Shown in pieces: positions 1 to 8,182 of a stretch of DNA of 64,000 bases. Numbering within the stretch: the first letter of the stretch is position 1; every line of letters begins with the position of its first letter. The notes beneath the pieces are model-generated. The model saw only the letters and a list, made by a program, of their open reading frames with translations, made no database searches and was not told the DNA's origin. This DNA comes from Blastococcus sp. DSM 46786 (lineage in GTDB: Bacteria > Actinomycetota > Actinomycetes > Mycobacteriales > Geodermatophilaceae). The position numbers were made by a program, and so were the translations under genes. The stretch spans positions 124,001 to 188,000 of the forward strand of contig NZ_FOAO01000002.1 of NCBI RefSeq assembly GCF_900109665.1, given 5' to 3'.

Positions 1-1193
1 GCGGCCCGCCGGGCGCGGTAGGAGTCGTCGTCGGCCGCCTCGGGGCCGCCGTGGACCAGGAACGCGGTCGCGTGCGGGCCCTTGCCGGCCGGACGCACCA
101 GCAGGGCGTGCACGTCGCCACCCGGGCCGGGGACCCACCGGTCCTCCACCGGGTAGGCGGCCGGCGGCTCCTCGTCGGACACCGAGAGGATGACCGGGCC
201 GTCCGCGCGGCGGATGACCGGGGGCTTCGCGGAGTTCGACCAGGCCAGCTCCACCGTGCCGTCGGGGCGGGCGGTGGCGCCGCGGACGACGCCCGGCGGG
301 GTGTCCAGCCGCTCCAGGGCACCGGTGGCGAGGTCGTAGCGGTACAGCTCGCTGCGGGCGGCGTGGTCGTGGCCCACCAGCAGCGCCGAGCCGTCCGGGT
401 ACCAGCCGGCGGTCACGTCGCCGGGCAGGTCCAGCACGAGCTCGGTCTCGGTGCCGGCGGCGACGTCCCAGACCAGGAGCTCCTCGCGGCCGCGCCGCTC
501 GTGCCCGACCAGCAGCCGGCGGTCACCGGGCAGCGGGGCGAACTCCAGCGCGTGCAGCCTGCGGCCCTCGCCGTCCCACTTCTCCGCGACCACGGCATCG
601 TCGCTGGTGCGGAGGACGCGCAGCGCGGGGTAGCGCGGGTCGCCGTGCTCGGAGTGCGAGATGACCAGCAGCTCGTCGTCGCGGGTGAGCGCGTCCACCG
701 ACGCTGGGTCGGGGTGCCGGTAGACCACCCGCGGCGCCCCGCCGGTGGGGGCCAGCCACAGCTCGCTGCCGTCGTCGGTGCTGCGGCCGATCGCCACCAG
801 CTCCCGGCCGAGCTCCAGCCCCGCCGGGTAGGCGGGCCCCACCTCGGGGACGGCGACGGTGTCCTCGCCGCCCTCGAACGGCTGGGTCATCCAGACGCCG
901 AACTCGTCGCCGTCGGTGTCGGCGAACCACCAGATGGTCGACCCGTCGCGGTCCAGCGTCGCGATGAGCGTGCCGTTGGGCCGGTCGGTGACCTGGCGGT
1001 GGGCGCCGGTCTCCCGGTCCCAGGCGTACTGCTCGACGACGCCGCTGACGTCGGAGCTGTACAGGTTGCGGTGCGGCGCCTCCTCGGCCCAGTCCGGCAG
1101 CGACACCCGGGGGGCGCGGAACCGGGCCTGCCAGCGGGCGGTGACCTCGGGGGGAAGGGCGGGGACGGTCTGCTCGGCGGTCACGACCGCCAT
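1..1193 (-). CDS. S9 family peptidase (prolyl oligopeptidase-like), partial
   Basis: The reading frame runs off the left edge of the window, so only the N-terminal ~397 residues are present. It begins MAVVTAEQTVPALPPEVTAR at an ATG on the complementary strand. What is visible is a repetitive beta-rich region with many D-x-D-G and WYPDGSALLVGHD-type segments. That is the pattern of the propeller domain of S9 peptidases and related acyl-peptide hydrolases. At the truncated end the protein reads HALLVRPAGKGPHATAFLVHGGPEA, where HGGPE is the oxyanion-hole motif that opens the alpha/beta hydrolase domain of this family. The catalytic Ser, Asp and His lie outside the window. Expected role: cytosolic serine peptidase on short peptides. 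It follows tRNA-Pro and a hairpin that probably isolates the two transcripts. Confidence 0.85.
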   Translation of the reverse strand, partial: MAVVTAEQTVPALPPEVTARWQARFRAPRVSLPDWAEEAPHRNLYSSDVSGVVEQYAWDRETGAHRQVTDRPNGTLIATLDRDGSTIWWFADTDGDEFGVWMTQPFEGGEDTVAVPEVGPAYPAGLELGRELVAIGRSTDDGSELWLAPTGGAPRVVYRHPDPASVDALTRDDELLVISHSEHGDPRYPALRVLRTSDDAVVAEKWDGEGRRLHALEFAPLPGDRRLLVGHERRGREELLVWDVAAGTETELVLDLPGDVTAGWYPDGSALLVGHDHAARSELYRYDLATGALERLDTPPGVVRGATARPDGTVELAWSNSAKPPVIRRADGPVILSVSDEEPPAAYPVEDRWVPGPGGDVHALLVRPAGKGPHATAFLVHGGPEAADDDSYRARRA

Positions 1194-1215
1194 CTTCGCA
1201 GCGCCCCGGGAACGA

Positions 1216-1245
1216 CTCAGGGGCCGCCTCGCGGCGGCCCCTGAG
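1216..1245 (-). terminator. Perfect 13-bp hairpin after tRNA-Pro
   Basis: Arms CTCAGGGGCCGCC and GGCGGCCCCTGAG surround a 4-nt TCGC loop. The hairpin lies 7 bases 3' of the tRNA-Pro gene on the same strand and just upstream of the S9 peptidase start. No U tract follows, as is common for terminators in this GC-rich genome. Confidence 0.6.
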
Positions 1246-1252
1246 CTGAGGG

Positions 1253-1326
1253 TCGGGGTGACAGGATTTGAACCTGCGGCCTCGTCGTCCCGAACGACGC
1301 GCGCTACCAAGCTGCGCCACACCCCG
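1253..1326 (-). tRNA. tRNA-Pro (anticodon CGG)
   Basis: Read on the complementary strand, the 74-nt sequence folds as a cloverleaf. The acceptor stem is CGGGGTG/CACCCCG with discriminator A. The D arm has the GGTAGC loop, the anticodon stem is CGTCG/CGACG with loop TTCGGGA (anticodon CGG, reads CCG), and the T arm has TTCAAAT. CCA is not encoded directly after the discriminator. CCG is expected to be a heavily used proline codon at this GC content. Confidence 0.95.
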
Positions 1327-1375
1327 AGGTGCGTCGACGAGTCTAACGCTCCACCGCGTGCGCTCCGGCAGCGGG

Positions 1376-2287
1376 TCAGGACGGTCGCGCGGTGAGGGTC
1401 AGCAGCGTCGCCTCGGGCAGGCAGGCGAACCGCACCGGGGCGTACGGGCTGGTGCCCAGACCGGCCGATACGTGCAGCCAGGTGCCGGCCGGGTGCGCCG
1501 GCGTCGGCTCCGCCCAGCGGTGCAGCCAGCGCACGCGGTCGCGGTCGATGCCGCAGTTGGTGACGAGCGCGCCGTAGAAGGGCACCCGCAGCTGGCCGCC
1601 GTGCGTGTGGCCGCAGAGCAGCAGGTCGTGGCCGTCGGCGGCGAACCGGTCGAGCACCCGCGGCTCGGGGGAGTGCGCCAGCCCGATCCGCACGTCGGCG
1701 TCCGGGTCGGCCGCGCCGGCGACCAGGTCGTAGCGGTCCCGCTTCACGTGCGAGTCGTCCACGCCGGCGAAGACGATGCGGCGCCCGCCCACGGTGAGCT
1801 CCCCGCGGGCGTTGGTGAGGTCCAGCCAGCCGCGGTCGCGCATGCCGTCGCGCAGGTCTCGCCAGGGCAGCTCGTCGCCGTGCACCCGCTTGTGGTCGCG
1901 CTTGAAGTACTTGAGCGGGTTCTTCGGCCGCGGGGCGAAGTAGTCGTTGCTGGCCAGCACGAAGGCCCCCGGCCGGTCCATGAGGGGGTCCAGTGCGCGC
2001 AGGGTGGGCGGCACGGCGTCGAAGCCCGCGAGGTTGTCACCGGTGTTGACCACCAGGTCGGGCTCGAGCGCGGCCAGGCCCGCGACCCACTCCTGCTTGC
2101 TGCGCTGCCCCGCCGTCATGTGCAGGTCGGAGAGCTGCAGGATCGTCAGGGGCGCCGACCCGGGGGCGAGCACCGGCACGTCGAAGCGCCGCAGCGTCCA
2201 CCTGGTGCGCTCGTAGAGGCTCGCGTAGGCGGTCACGGCCGTGCCGGAGGCGACGGCGGCGGTGGGGAGGGCGGTGTACCAGCGCAC
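1376..2287 (-). CDS. Metallophosphoesterase, membrane-anchored (YkuE/Rv3683-like)
   Basis: Calcineurin-like metallophosphoesterase of 303 residues. An N-terminal hydrophobic stretch (about residues 8-24) probably anchors or exports it. Metal-binding motifs are in order: SDLH at 53-56, GDN at 83-85, an N/D-rich block, and GHTHGGQL near residues 225-232, the distal metal motif. The GTG start is supported by a TAGGCT -10 box ending six bases upstream (leaderless type). The substrate cannot be read from the sequence; relatives act on phosphodiesters or lipid-linked phosphates. It sits beside the class A PBP region, as Rv3683 sits beside ponA2 in M. tuberculosis. Confidence 0.88.
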   Translation of the reverse strand: MRWYTALPTAAVASGTAVTAYASLYERTRWTLRRFDVPVLAPGSAPLTILQLSDLHMTAGQRSKQEWVAGLAALEPDLVVNTGDNLAGFDAVPPTLRALDPLMDRPGAFVLASNDYFAPRPKNPLKYFKRDHKRVHGDELPWRDLRDGMRDRGWLDLTNARGELTVGGRRIVFAGVDDSHVKRDRYDLVAGAADPDADVRIGLAHSPEPRVLDRFAADGHDLLLCGHTHGGQLRVPFYGALVTNCGIDRDRVRWLHRWAEPTPAHPAGTWLHVSAGLGTSPYAPVRFACLPEATLLTLTARPS

Positions 2288-2293
2288 CCGCCG

Positions 2294-2299
2294 AGCCTA
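2294..2299 (-). promoter_or_regulatory. -10 box (TAGGCT) of the metallophosphoesterase gene
   Basis: TAGGCT ends 6 nt before the GTG at 2287, the spacing expected for a leaderless mRNA. No convincing -35 is visible. Confidence 0.5.
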
Positions 2300-2338
2300 C
2301 GGGCGCCCCCGGGTGCGGCGTCGTGCAAGGCTTGACCC

Positions 2339-2791
2339 GTGTCCGACCTCAAGGAACAGCTACGCACCGACCTGACCACCGCCATGAAGGCCCGCGACGA
2401 GCTGCGCACCGCCACGCTGCGCATGGTGCTCGCCGCCGTCAGCGCCGAGGAGGTGTCGGGCAAGGAGTCCCGCGAGCTCAGCGACGACGAGGTGCAGGCC
2501 GTGCTCCGCCGGGAGGCGAAGAAGCGCCGCGAGGCCGCCGAGGCCTTCGGCTCGGCCGGACGGACCGAGCAGGCCGCGCGGGAGCAGGCGGAGGGCGAGG
2601 TCCTGGCCGGCTACCTGCCGGCGCAGCTCGACGACGCCGACCTGACCGCGATCGTCGCCGACGTCATCACCCGCACCGGTGCCTCCGGCATGAAGGACAT
2701 GGGGAAGGTGATGGGGGCCGCGAACGGCGTTGTGGCCGGCCGGGCCGAGGGCTCGAGGGTCGCCGCCGAGGTGCGCCGCCAGCTGGGCTGA
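2339..2791 (+). CDS. GatB/YqeY domain protein
   Basis: A 150-residue protein beginning MSDLKEQLRTDLTTAMKARD, the typical N-terminus of the YqeY family. This family shares the helical tail domain of the aspartyl/glutamyl-tRNA amidotransferase subunit GatB. Visible features are a charged helical first half and a C-terminal TGASGMKDMGKVMGAANG segment that matches the family's conserved TGA-x-x-x-x-D-M-GKVM region. The length is normal. The GTG start has an AAGGCT hexamer six bases upstream, resembling a leaderless -10. The function is not established; a link to tRNA amidation is inferred from the domain. It converges on the PBP gene and is closed by the hairpin at 2810. Confidence 0.9.
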   Translation: MSDLKEQLRTDLTTAMKARDELRTATLRMVLAAVSAEEVSGKESRELSDDEVQAVLRREAKKRREAAEAFGSAGRTEQAAREQAEGEVLAGYLPAQLDDADLTAIVADVITRTGASGMKDMGKVMGAANGVVAGRAEGSRVAAEVRRQLG

Positions 2792-2809
2792 TCCCCCCCG
2801 GGAACGCAC

Positions 2810-2839
2810 AAGGGGCCGGACCTGCCGGTCCGGCCCCTT
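2810..2839. terminator. Bidirectional terminator between yqeY and PBP genes
   Basis: A perfect 13-bp stem, AAGGGGCCGGACC and GGTCCGGCCCCTT, encloses a TGCC loop in the 60-bp convergent gap. Both stops lie within 20 bp, so it can serve both transcripts. Confidence 0.8.
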
Positions 2840-2851
2840 ATCGTCTGCGGC

Positions 2852-5101
2852 TCAGTTCGTCGTGGTCTCCGGCGCCGGGGCGCCGGTGTCGGTCCCGGCC
2901 TGCGGCTCCGTCGGCGCCTCAGCCGGCGCCTCCGGCTGCTCCGGCGCCTCGGGCTCCGCCGGCGGCGGGGTGGTGTTCCCGGCCGTGGTGCCGGACCGGT
3001 TGCCTGAGCGGCTGGACGCGTTGTCCTGGAACCGGGTAGGCCCCTGCGGGGCGGCGTCGACGCCGCGGCCGGCGTACCGCGGGTCGGCCGGCGGGAACGG
3101 CACGGCCTCCTGGTTGGTCAGGATCGGCGCCATCGCCTGGCGCCAGATGCCGGCCGGCAGCCCGCCGCCGTAGCTGCCCACGTCGTTGGTGTCCCGCGGG
3201 CGGAACACCATGACGCTGGCGGCGTACTGGGGCGTCGTGCCCACGAAGGCCACCGAGTCCCGCTCGTTCACCGTGCCGGTCTTGCCGGCGATCTGGTGGC
3301 CGGGGATGTGCGCCCGGGCACCGGTCTGCAGCCGGTTCCCCGGCTGGACGTCCTTGATCATCATCTGGTTCAGGGTGTCGGCGATGCCGGGCTCGATCAC
3401 CTGCTCGCAGGCGTTCTCCCCGACCACCGGCTGCCCGTCCTCGCCGAGGAGCGGTTCCCCGTTCGGCGTGGTGATCGACAGCACCGGGGTGGGCGTGCAC
3501 CTGACCCCGCGGGCGGCGACCGTCGCGTAGGCGTTGGCCAGGTCCAGCGGGCTCACGCCGTCGGTGCCGAAGGCGAAGGACGGGCGGTTCTCGTCGATGA
3601 TCTGCTGCGCCGGCGTCTGGGTGACCGAGTAGTCGAAGGTCATGCCCAGCCGCTCGGCCATGCGGACGGCCGGCTCGATGCGGCCGAGCGCGTCCTCCAG
3701 CGCCAGGAAGTAGGTGTTGGAGGACATGTAGAGCGCCTGCGTCATGGTCAGCGTGCGCGGGTAGCTGCTGCCCACGTTGCCGATCGAGTACGGCCCGATC
3801 TCCTGCGTCTCGGGGTCGTAGCTCTCGTAGACCTTCGACTCGTAGGGCTCGTCCGCGGTGATCGTGTGGCTGGCGGGCAGGCCCTGCTCCAGCGCCGCGG
3901 CTGCGACGAACATCTTGAAGGTCGAGCCCGAGCCCTTGGTGGGGATGGACGCGAAGTTCACCGACTCGCACTCGGGGGCGTCGCAGCCGTAGCGGCGGTT
4001 GACGCTCATCGCGAGCACCTGCCCGGTGCCGGGCTGGATCACGTCGTAGACGCCCACGGTGTCCGCGCCCATGGCCACGGTGTCCAGCACGGCCTGGTCA
4101 CCGGCGCGCTGCATGTCGGGGCGCAGCGTCGTGGTGATGGTGAGGCCGCCCTTGTCCAGCTGCGCCTTGGTCAGCCCCAGCTCCTGGACCAGGTACTGCC
4201 GGGTGAAGTCGCAGAAGAAGCCGCCGATCGACGCGTCGATGCAGCCGTTCGGCGGGGCCTGGCCGGGGGTGACCTCCACCGGCGTCGGGGTGATTTCGCT
4301 GAGCTGCTGCGCGGTGATGTGGCCCAGGTCGTGCATGCGCTGCAGCACCTGGTTGCGCCGGATCTGGGCGTTCTCCGGGTTGTTGATCGGCTCGTCGTAG
4401 AACGGGCTCTGCACCAGCCCGGCGAGCATCGCCGCCTGGGGCAGGGTGAGGTCGGCGGCGTTCACGCTGAAGTAGCGCTGGGCGGCGGCCTGGATGCCGT
4501 AGGCGCCCTGCCCGAAGTACACGATGTTCAGGTAGCGGGTGAGGATCTCGTCCTTGGAGTAGGTGTCCTCCAGGGCGAGCGCGAGCCGCGCCTCCCGCAG
4601 CTTGCGGCCGACGGTCTCGGCGTCGGCGGCCTCCCGGTCCTCCGGCGTGGTGGCCGTCTGCAGCAGGGTCTGCTTCACCAGCTGCTGGGTGAGGGTGGAG
4701 CCACCCTCCTGCACCTCGCCGGCGGCGACGTTCTTCACCAGCGCGCGCAGCGTGCCCTGCACGTCCAGGCCGTTGTGGTCGTAGAAGCGGGAGTCCTCGA
4801 TGTCGACGAGGGCCTGCTTCATGACGTCGGCGATCTGGTCGGAGGCGACCGGGGTGCGGTTGTGCTCGTAGAAGTTCGTGATGAGCGAACCGTCCGAGGC
4901 CAGCACGCGGGTCACGCCGGCCGGCGTCTTGTCGGTCAGCTCCACCGGCAGGGCGTCGAGCAGCGACACGGAGTTGCGCGCCGCCAGGCCCGGGCCCCCG
5001 ATCCAGGGCAGCATGAGTCCTGCCAGCAGCGCACCCGCGACGACGATCGTCGCGGCGAGCTTGGCGAGCAGACAGGTCGTGGCGCGCGCGTTCTCCGACA
5101 T
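2852..5101 (-). CDS. ponA2: Class A penicillin-binding protein (PonA2-like transglycosylase/transpeptidase)
   Basis: A 749-residue bifunctional peptidoglycan synthase. An N-terminal membrane segment (about 15-35) is followed by the GT51 glycosyltransferase with E102 in EDSRFYDHNG, then GGSTLTQQLVKQ (133-144) and the YLNIVYFGQGAYG block. The transpeptidase has the S393-T-F-K396, S460-S-N462 and K607-TGT motifs. The tail from about 695 is Ser/Pro/Glu/Thr-rich with no recognisable PASTA repeat, which mycobacterial PonA2 carries. I prefer the ATG at 5101 over an upstream TTG because a TACCCT -10 box lies eight bases before it. Its placement next to the metallophosphoesterase and the ArsA-like pair is that of ponA2. 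Confidence 0.93.
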   Translation of the reverse strand: MSENARATTCLLAKLAATIVVAGALLAGLMLPWIGGPGLAARNSVSLLDALPVELTDKTPAGVTRVLASDGSLITNFYEHNRTPVASDQIADVMKQALVDIEDSRFYDHNGLDVQGTLRALVKNVAAGEVQEGGSTLTQQLVKQTLLQTATTPEDREAADAETVGRKLREARLALALEDTYSKDEILTRYLNIVYFGQGAYGIQAAAQRYFSVNAADLTLPQAAMLAGLVQSPFYDEPINNPENAQIRRNQVLQRMHDLGHITAQQLSEITPTPVEVTPGQAPPNGCIDASIGGFFCDFTRQYLVQELGLTKAQLDKGGLTITTTLRPDMQRAGDQAVLDTVAMGADTVGVYDVIQPGTGQVLAMSVNRRYGCDAPECESVNFASIPTKGSGSTFKMFVAAAALEQGLPASHTITADEPYESKVYESYDPETQEIGPYSIGNVGSSYPRTLTMTQALYMSSNTYFLALEDALGRIEPAVRMAERLGMTFDYSVTQTPAQQIIDENRPSFAFGTDGVSPLDLANAYATVAARGVRCTPTPVLSITTPNGEPLLGEDGQPVVGENACEQVIEPGIADTLNQMMIKDVQPGNRLQTGARAHIPGHQIAGKTGTVNERDSVAFVGTTPQYAASVMVFRPRDTNDVGSYGGGLPAGIWRQAMAPILTNQEAVPFPPADPRYAGRGVDAAPQGPTRFQDNASSRSGNRSGTTAGNTTPPPAEPEAPEQPEAPAEAPTEPQAGTDTGAPAPETTTN

Positions 5102-5109
5102 CGCGGGCA

Positions 5110-5115
5110 AGGGTA
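5110..5115 (-). promoter_or_regulatory. -10 box (TACCCT) of the PBP gene
   Basis: TACCCT ends 8 nt before the ATG at 5101. It lies in the 41-bp gap after the ArsA-like gene, so the PBP can be transcribed separately from the ATPase pair. Confidence 0.5.
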
Positions 5116-5142
5116 CGTCGCCCGGACGGGTGAGAGCGGTGC

Positions 5143-6384
5143 TCAGCCGCGGCGCGCGGGGAGGACGCGCGTCCGCGGCGTGCCGGTCGGCGTGTCGTGG
5201 TCCGGCCCGGTCAGGGCGGCGGCCATCATCCGCAGCCCCTCGAGGTCGTGCACGTCACCGGCGGTGGCCGGCACCGTCCGCAGCGCGACGTCGGGGTGGG
5301 CGCTGGTGAAGCGGTCGGCCAGGTGCTGCTCGCGGGTGGCCTGCTGCATCCGCTCCGCGTGCACGCGCAGGGCCGCCGCCGCGAGCGCGGCGCCGTCGTC
5401 CCCGCTCTCGGCCACCTCCTCGGCGGCGCCCTCCGCCCGGGTCGCGGACAGGGCGGTGGTGGCCGGCGGGTGGGTGCGGTTGACGACCAGCCCGGCGAGC
5501 GGCATGCCCTCGGCCGAGAGCCGGTCGACGAAGTAGGAGGCCTCGCGCAGCGCATCGGGCTCGGGGGCGGCGACCACGACGAACCACGTGCCGGGACGGC
5601 GCAGCAGCTCGAAGGTCGCCGTGGCGCGCTCGCGGAACCCGCCGAACATGGTGTCCAGCGCGGCGACGAAGGCGGAGATGTCGCGCAGCAGCTGCCCGCC
5701 GAGGATCTTGCTGATGATCCGGCTGAAGAACAGGAAACCGGCGCTGGCGAACTTGAAGCCGGTCCGGCTGGGCGCCATCAGCAGCCGGATCATCGTGCCG
5801 TCGAGGAAGCGGCCCATCCGGTTGGGGGCGTCGAGGAAGTCCAGCGCCGACCGCGACGGCGGGGTGTCCACGATGATCAGGTCCCACTGGTCGCTGGCCC
5901 GCAGCTGCCCGAGCTTCTCCATCGCCATGTACTCCTGCGTGCCGGCGAAGGACGACGAGAGCGCCTGGTAGAAGGGGTTGTCGAGGATCTGCTGCGCGCG
6001 CTCGGGCGTGGAGTGAGCGGTGACGACGTCGTCGAACGTCCGCTTCATGTCCAGCATCATCGCGTGCAGCTCGCCCGGCGCCCCCGTGGCCGCGCCACCA
6101 GAGATGTCGACCTTCCGCGGCTCGTTGTCCAGCTCGGTCAGCCCGAGCGACTGGGCCAGCCGGCGGGCGGGGTCGATCGTCAGCACGACGACGGTGCGCC
6201 CGGCCTCCGCGGCGGCGAGCGCGAGGGCGGCCGACGTCGTCGTCTTGCCCACGCCGCCGGCGCCGCAGCAGACGACGATGCGTGTCTGCCGGTCGGCGAT
6301 CAGCTCGGCGAGGTCCATGGCCGGCGCCTGCCGGGGCGCGCGGGCGCCGGCGGGGGTCCCGGTCGTGGCGGTGTCCGCGGCCAT
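5143..6384 (-). CDS. ArsA-family ATPase, second subunit (Rv3680-like)
   Basis: A 413-residue P-loop ATPase of the ArsA/GET3 anion-transporting type. It has a deviant Walker [11 protein letters not shown] at 41-50, a switch-like [12 protein letters not shown] segment, and [15 protein letters not shown] (Walker B/switch II). Residues 1-25 form an extra Ala/Pro-rich lead. The ATG start overlaps the stop of the partner gene by one base (TGATG), so the two are translationally coupled and probably form a heteromer. In M. tuberculosis the homologous pair Rv3679/Rv3680 occupies the same place. No arsenical genes are nearby, so arsenite efflux is unlikely; the cargo is unknown. Confidence 0.88.
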   Translation of the reverse strand: MAADTATTGTPAGARAPRQAPAMDLAELIADRQTRIVVCCGAGGVGKTTTSAALALAAAEAGRTVVVLTIDPARRLAQSLGLTELDNEPRKVDISGGAATGAPGELHAMMLDMKRTFDDVVTAHSTPERAQQILDNPFYQALSSSFAGTQEYMAMEKLGQLRASDQWDLIIVDTPPSRSALDFLDAPNRMGRFLDGTMIRLLMAPSRTGFKFASAGFLFFSRIISKILGGQLLRDISAFVAALDTMFGGFRERATATFELLRRPGTWFVVVAAPEPDALREASYFVDRLSAEGMPLAGLVVNRTHPPATTALSATRAEGAAEEVAESGDDGAALAAAALRVHAERMQQATREQHLADRFTSAHPDVALRTVPATAGDVHDLEGLRMMAAALTGPDHDTPTGTPRTRVLPARRG

Positions 6385-7376
6385 CAGCGGGCCACCGCCG
6401 CGGCCAGGTGCTCCTCGAGCCGCCCGGCGAGCTCGAACAGGCAGCCGAGGTCCATGGGCCCCGGCATCAGCGGGACCTCGACGGTCGGGCGGCCCAGCGC
6501 CTCGACCTGGGCGCGCAGCGCGTCCTGCGCGGCCCAGCGGCGGGCGTGCTCGACGACCTCGGCGACCAGCGCGTCGGCCAGCTGCCCGGCGCCGGGCAGG
6601 TGCGCGGCGCCCAGCGCGGGGGCGAGGTCGGCGCCGGTCAGCTCGCCGGCGACCGCACGGGACAGGGCGTCGGGCGGCAGCACGGGCTCGGCGGCCATGT
6701 TCACGACCACCGAGCCGATCGGCAGCCCGGCGGCCTGCAGCTCGGCGATGGCGTCCGCGGTCTCCTGCACGGGCATGTCCTCCAGGAGCGTGACCAGGTG
6801 CACCGCCGTCTGCGGGGAGCGCAGCACCGCCATGACGCCGTCGCTCTGGGTCTTGATCGGGCCGGACCTGGCCAGCTGCGACATCTCCCCGGTGACCCCG
6901 AGGAAGCGGGTGATCCGCCCGGTGGGCGGTGCGTCGACGACGACGGCGTCGTAGACGGGCCGGCCGTCGCGCCGCCGGGTGACCGCCTCCTTGATCTTCC
7001 CGGTGATCAGCACGTCGCGGAGGCCCGGGGCGATCGCGGTGGCGAAGTCGATGGCGCCCATCTTGCGCAGCGCCCGGCCGGCCCGCCGGAGGTTGTAGAA
7101 CATGTCCAGGTAGTCGAGGAGCGCCTCCTCGACGTCGATGGCCAGCGCCTTGACCTCGCCCCCGCCGCGCGCGACGGCGACCCGGCGCTCCTCGTAGGGG
7201 AGCGGTGGGGTGTCGAACAGCTGGGCGATGCCCTGCCGTCCCTCGGTCTCCACGAGGAGCACCGACCGCCCGTCGGCGGCGAGCGCCAGGGCCAGGGCGG
7301 CGGCGACGGTGGTCTTGCCCGTCCCGCCCTTGCCGGTGACCACGTGCAGGCGCGTGGGTGTCAGTTCGGGGGGCAC
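6384..7376 (-). CDS. ArsA-family ATPase, first subunit (Rv3679-like)
   Basis: A 330-residue ArsA-like ATPase with Walker [10 protein letters not shown] at 15-23, [16 protein letters not shown] in place of the usual switch I region, and [16 protein letters not shown] as the Walker B/switch II motif. It is the upstream partner of the 413-residue ATPase and shares one base with it. The GTG start is preceded by TAGGCT at a 6-nt spacing, so a leaderless mRNA is likely and the pair forms one transcription unit. No membrane segment is present, so the pair acts in the cytosol or peripherally at the membrane. Confidence 0.88.
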   Translation of the reverse strand: MPPELTPTRLHVVTGKGGTGKTTVAAALALALAADGRSVLLVETEGRQGIAQLFDTPPLPYEERRVAVARGGGEVKALAIDVEEALLDYLDMFYNLRRAGRALRKMGAIDFATAIAPGLRDVLITGKIKEAVTRRRDGRPVYDAVVVDAPPTGRITRFLGVTGEMSQLARSGPIKTQSDGVMAVLRSPQTAVHLVTLLEDMPVQETADAIAELQAAGLPIGSVVVNMAAEPVLPPDALSRAVAGELTGADLAPALGAAHLPGAGQLADALVAEVVEHARRWAAQDALRAQVEALGRPTVEVPLMPGPMDLGCLFELAGRLEEHLAAAVAR

Positions 7377-7382
7377 CGCCCC

Positions 7383-7388
7383 AGCCTA
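7383..7388 (-). promoter_or_regulatory. -10 box (TAGGCT) of the ArsA-like pair
   Basis: TAGGCT ends 6 nt before the GTG at 7376. It is divergent from the promoter at 7523; the 160-bp gap between the two genes holds both. Confidence 0.5.
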
Positions 7389-7522
7389 TGAGCCGGCCGA
7401 TGCTCCTGCCCCTCGCCGTCGCGGAGCTCACGGCCGCCGCCCGCAGGTGCCCCCGGGTCTCGCGAGCCCGGCCCGGGACCCTGCAGGGTGGCCGTGGCGG
7501 CCCCTCGCCGGAGGGGCTGCGC

Positions 7523-7528
7523 TAGCGT
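7523..7528 (+). promoter_or_regulatory. -10 box (TAGCGT) of the small protein-RidA-NUDIX operon
   Basis: TAGCGT ends 7 nt before the ATG at 7536; a leaderless arrangement. Confidence 0.5.
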
Positions 7529-7535
7529 CGGCCCC

Positions 7536-7706
7536 ATGAGCGAAACCGCCCGCCAGAAGTGGGAGTACGCGACGATCCCGCTGCTCATCCACAACACCAA
7601 GGCGATCCTGGACTCCTGGGGCGTCGACGGCTGGGAGCTGGTCACCGTGCTCCCCGGCCCTGGTGGGGCCGAGCAGCTGGTCGCCTACCTCAAGCGGCCG
7701 GTGTGA
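7536..7706 (+). CDS. Small conserved protein (Rv3678A/DUF4177-like)
   Basis: A 56-residue protein beginning MSETARQKWEYATIPLLIHN. It has the W-E-Y ... GW-E-L pattern of DUF4177-type small proteins (WEY at 9-11, GVDGWELVTVLPG in the middle, YLKRPV at the end). The ATG is chosen over an upstream in-frame start because a -10 hexamer sits seven bases before it and the N-terminus then matches the family's usual beginning. Its last four bases overlap the RidA start (GTGA), so it is cotranslated with RidA. The function is unknown. Confidence 0.8.
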   Translation: MSETARQKWEYATIPLLIHNTKAILDSWGVDGWELVTVLPGPGGAEQLVAYLKRPV

Positions 7707-8182
7707 CCGCGCCCGGCGCACCGGCGCAGGGCTGGCACGCCCGGCTCGCCGAGCTGGGCATCCGGCTGCCCCCGGTGGCCGCGCCCGTCGCCGCCTACGT
7801 GCCGGCCGTGCGGGCCGGGTCGCTGGTGTTCACCTCCGGCCAGCTGCCGTTCGTCGACGGCGGGCTGCGCCGCACCGGCAAGGTCGGCGGATCGGTCGAC
7901 GTCGAGGCCGCCGCGGCCGACGCCAAGGTCTGCGCGCTCAACGCGCTGGCCGCCGTCGACGACCTGGTGGGACTGGACTCGGTGGCCCGCATCGTCCGGG
8001 TGGTCGGGTACGTGGCCAGCGTCGAGGGCTTCACCGGGCAGCCGCGCGTCGTCAACGGTGCCAGCGAGCTGATGGGCCGGATCTTCGGCGAGGCCGGGCA
8101 GCACGCCCGCAGCGCCGTGGGCGTGGCCGAGCTGCCGCTGGGCGCCCCCGTGGAGGTCGAGCTCACCGTCGAGCTGCGGTGA
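7703..8182 (+). CDS. RidA family protein
   Basis: A 159-residue member of the RidA/YjgF/UK114 family, which hydrolyses reactive enamine/imine intermediates to ketoacids and ammonia. Visible are the family pattern VFTSGQLPFVDG near residue 50, a central TGKVGG segment, and the C-terminal ARSAVGVAELPLGAPVEVELTVEL, which carries the conserved Arg and closing strands. The GTG start overlaps the upstream stop and the stop overlaps the NUDIX start, each by 4 bp. It corresponds to Rv3678c in position. Family assignment is firm, the substrate is not known. Confidence 0.92.
   Translation: MTAPGAPAQGWHARLAELGIRLPPVAAPVAAYVPAVRAGSLVFTSGQLPFVDGGLRRTGKVGGSVDVEAAAADAKVCALNALAAVDDLVGLDSVARIVRVVGYVASVEGFTGQPRVVNGASELMGRIFGEAGQHARSAVGVAELPLGAPVEVELTVELR

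Noticed and set aside
3296-5536. Long open frame opposite the PBP gene
   Set aside because: It is a shadow: the reverse strand encodes a PBP with all catalytic motifs, and the frame's protein is low-complexity.
5143-7376. Arsenite efflux system from the two ArsA-like ATPases
   Set aside because: No ArsB, ArsR or ArsC nearby; the pair matches the conserved Rv3679/Rv3680 type of unknown cargo.
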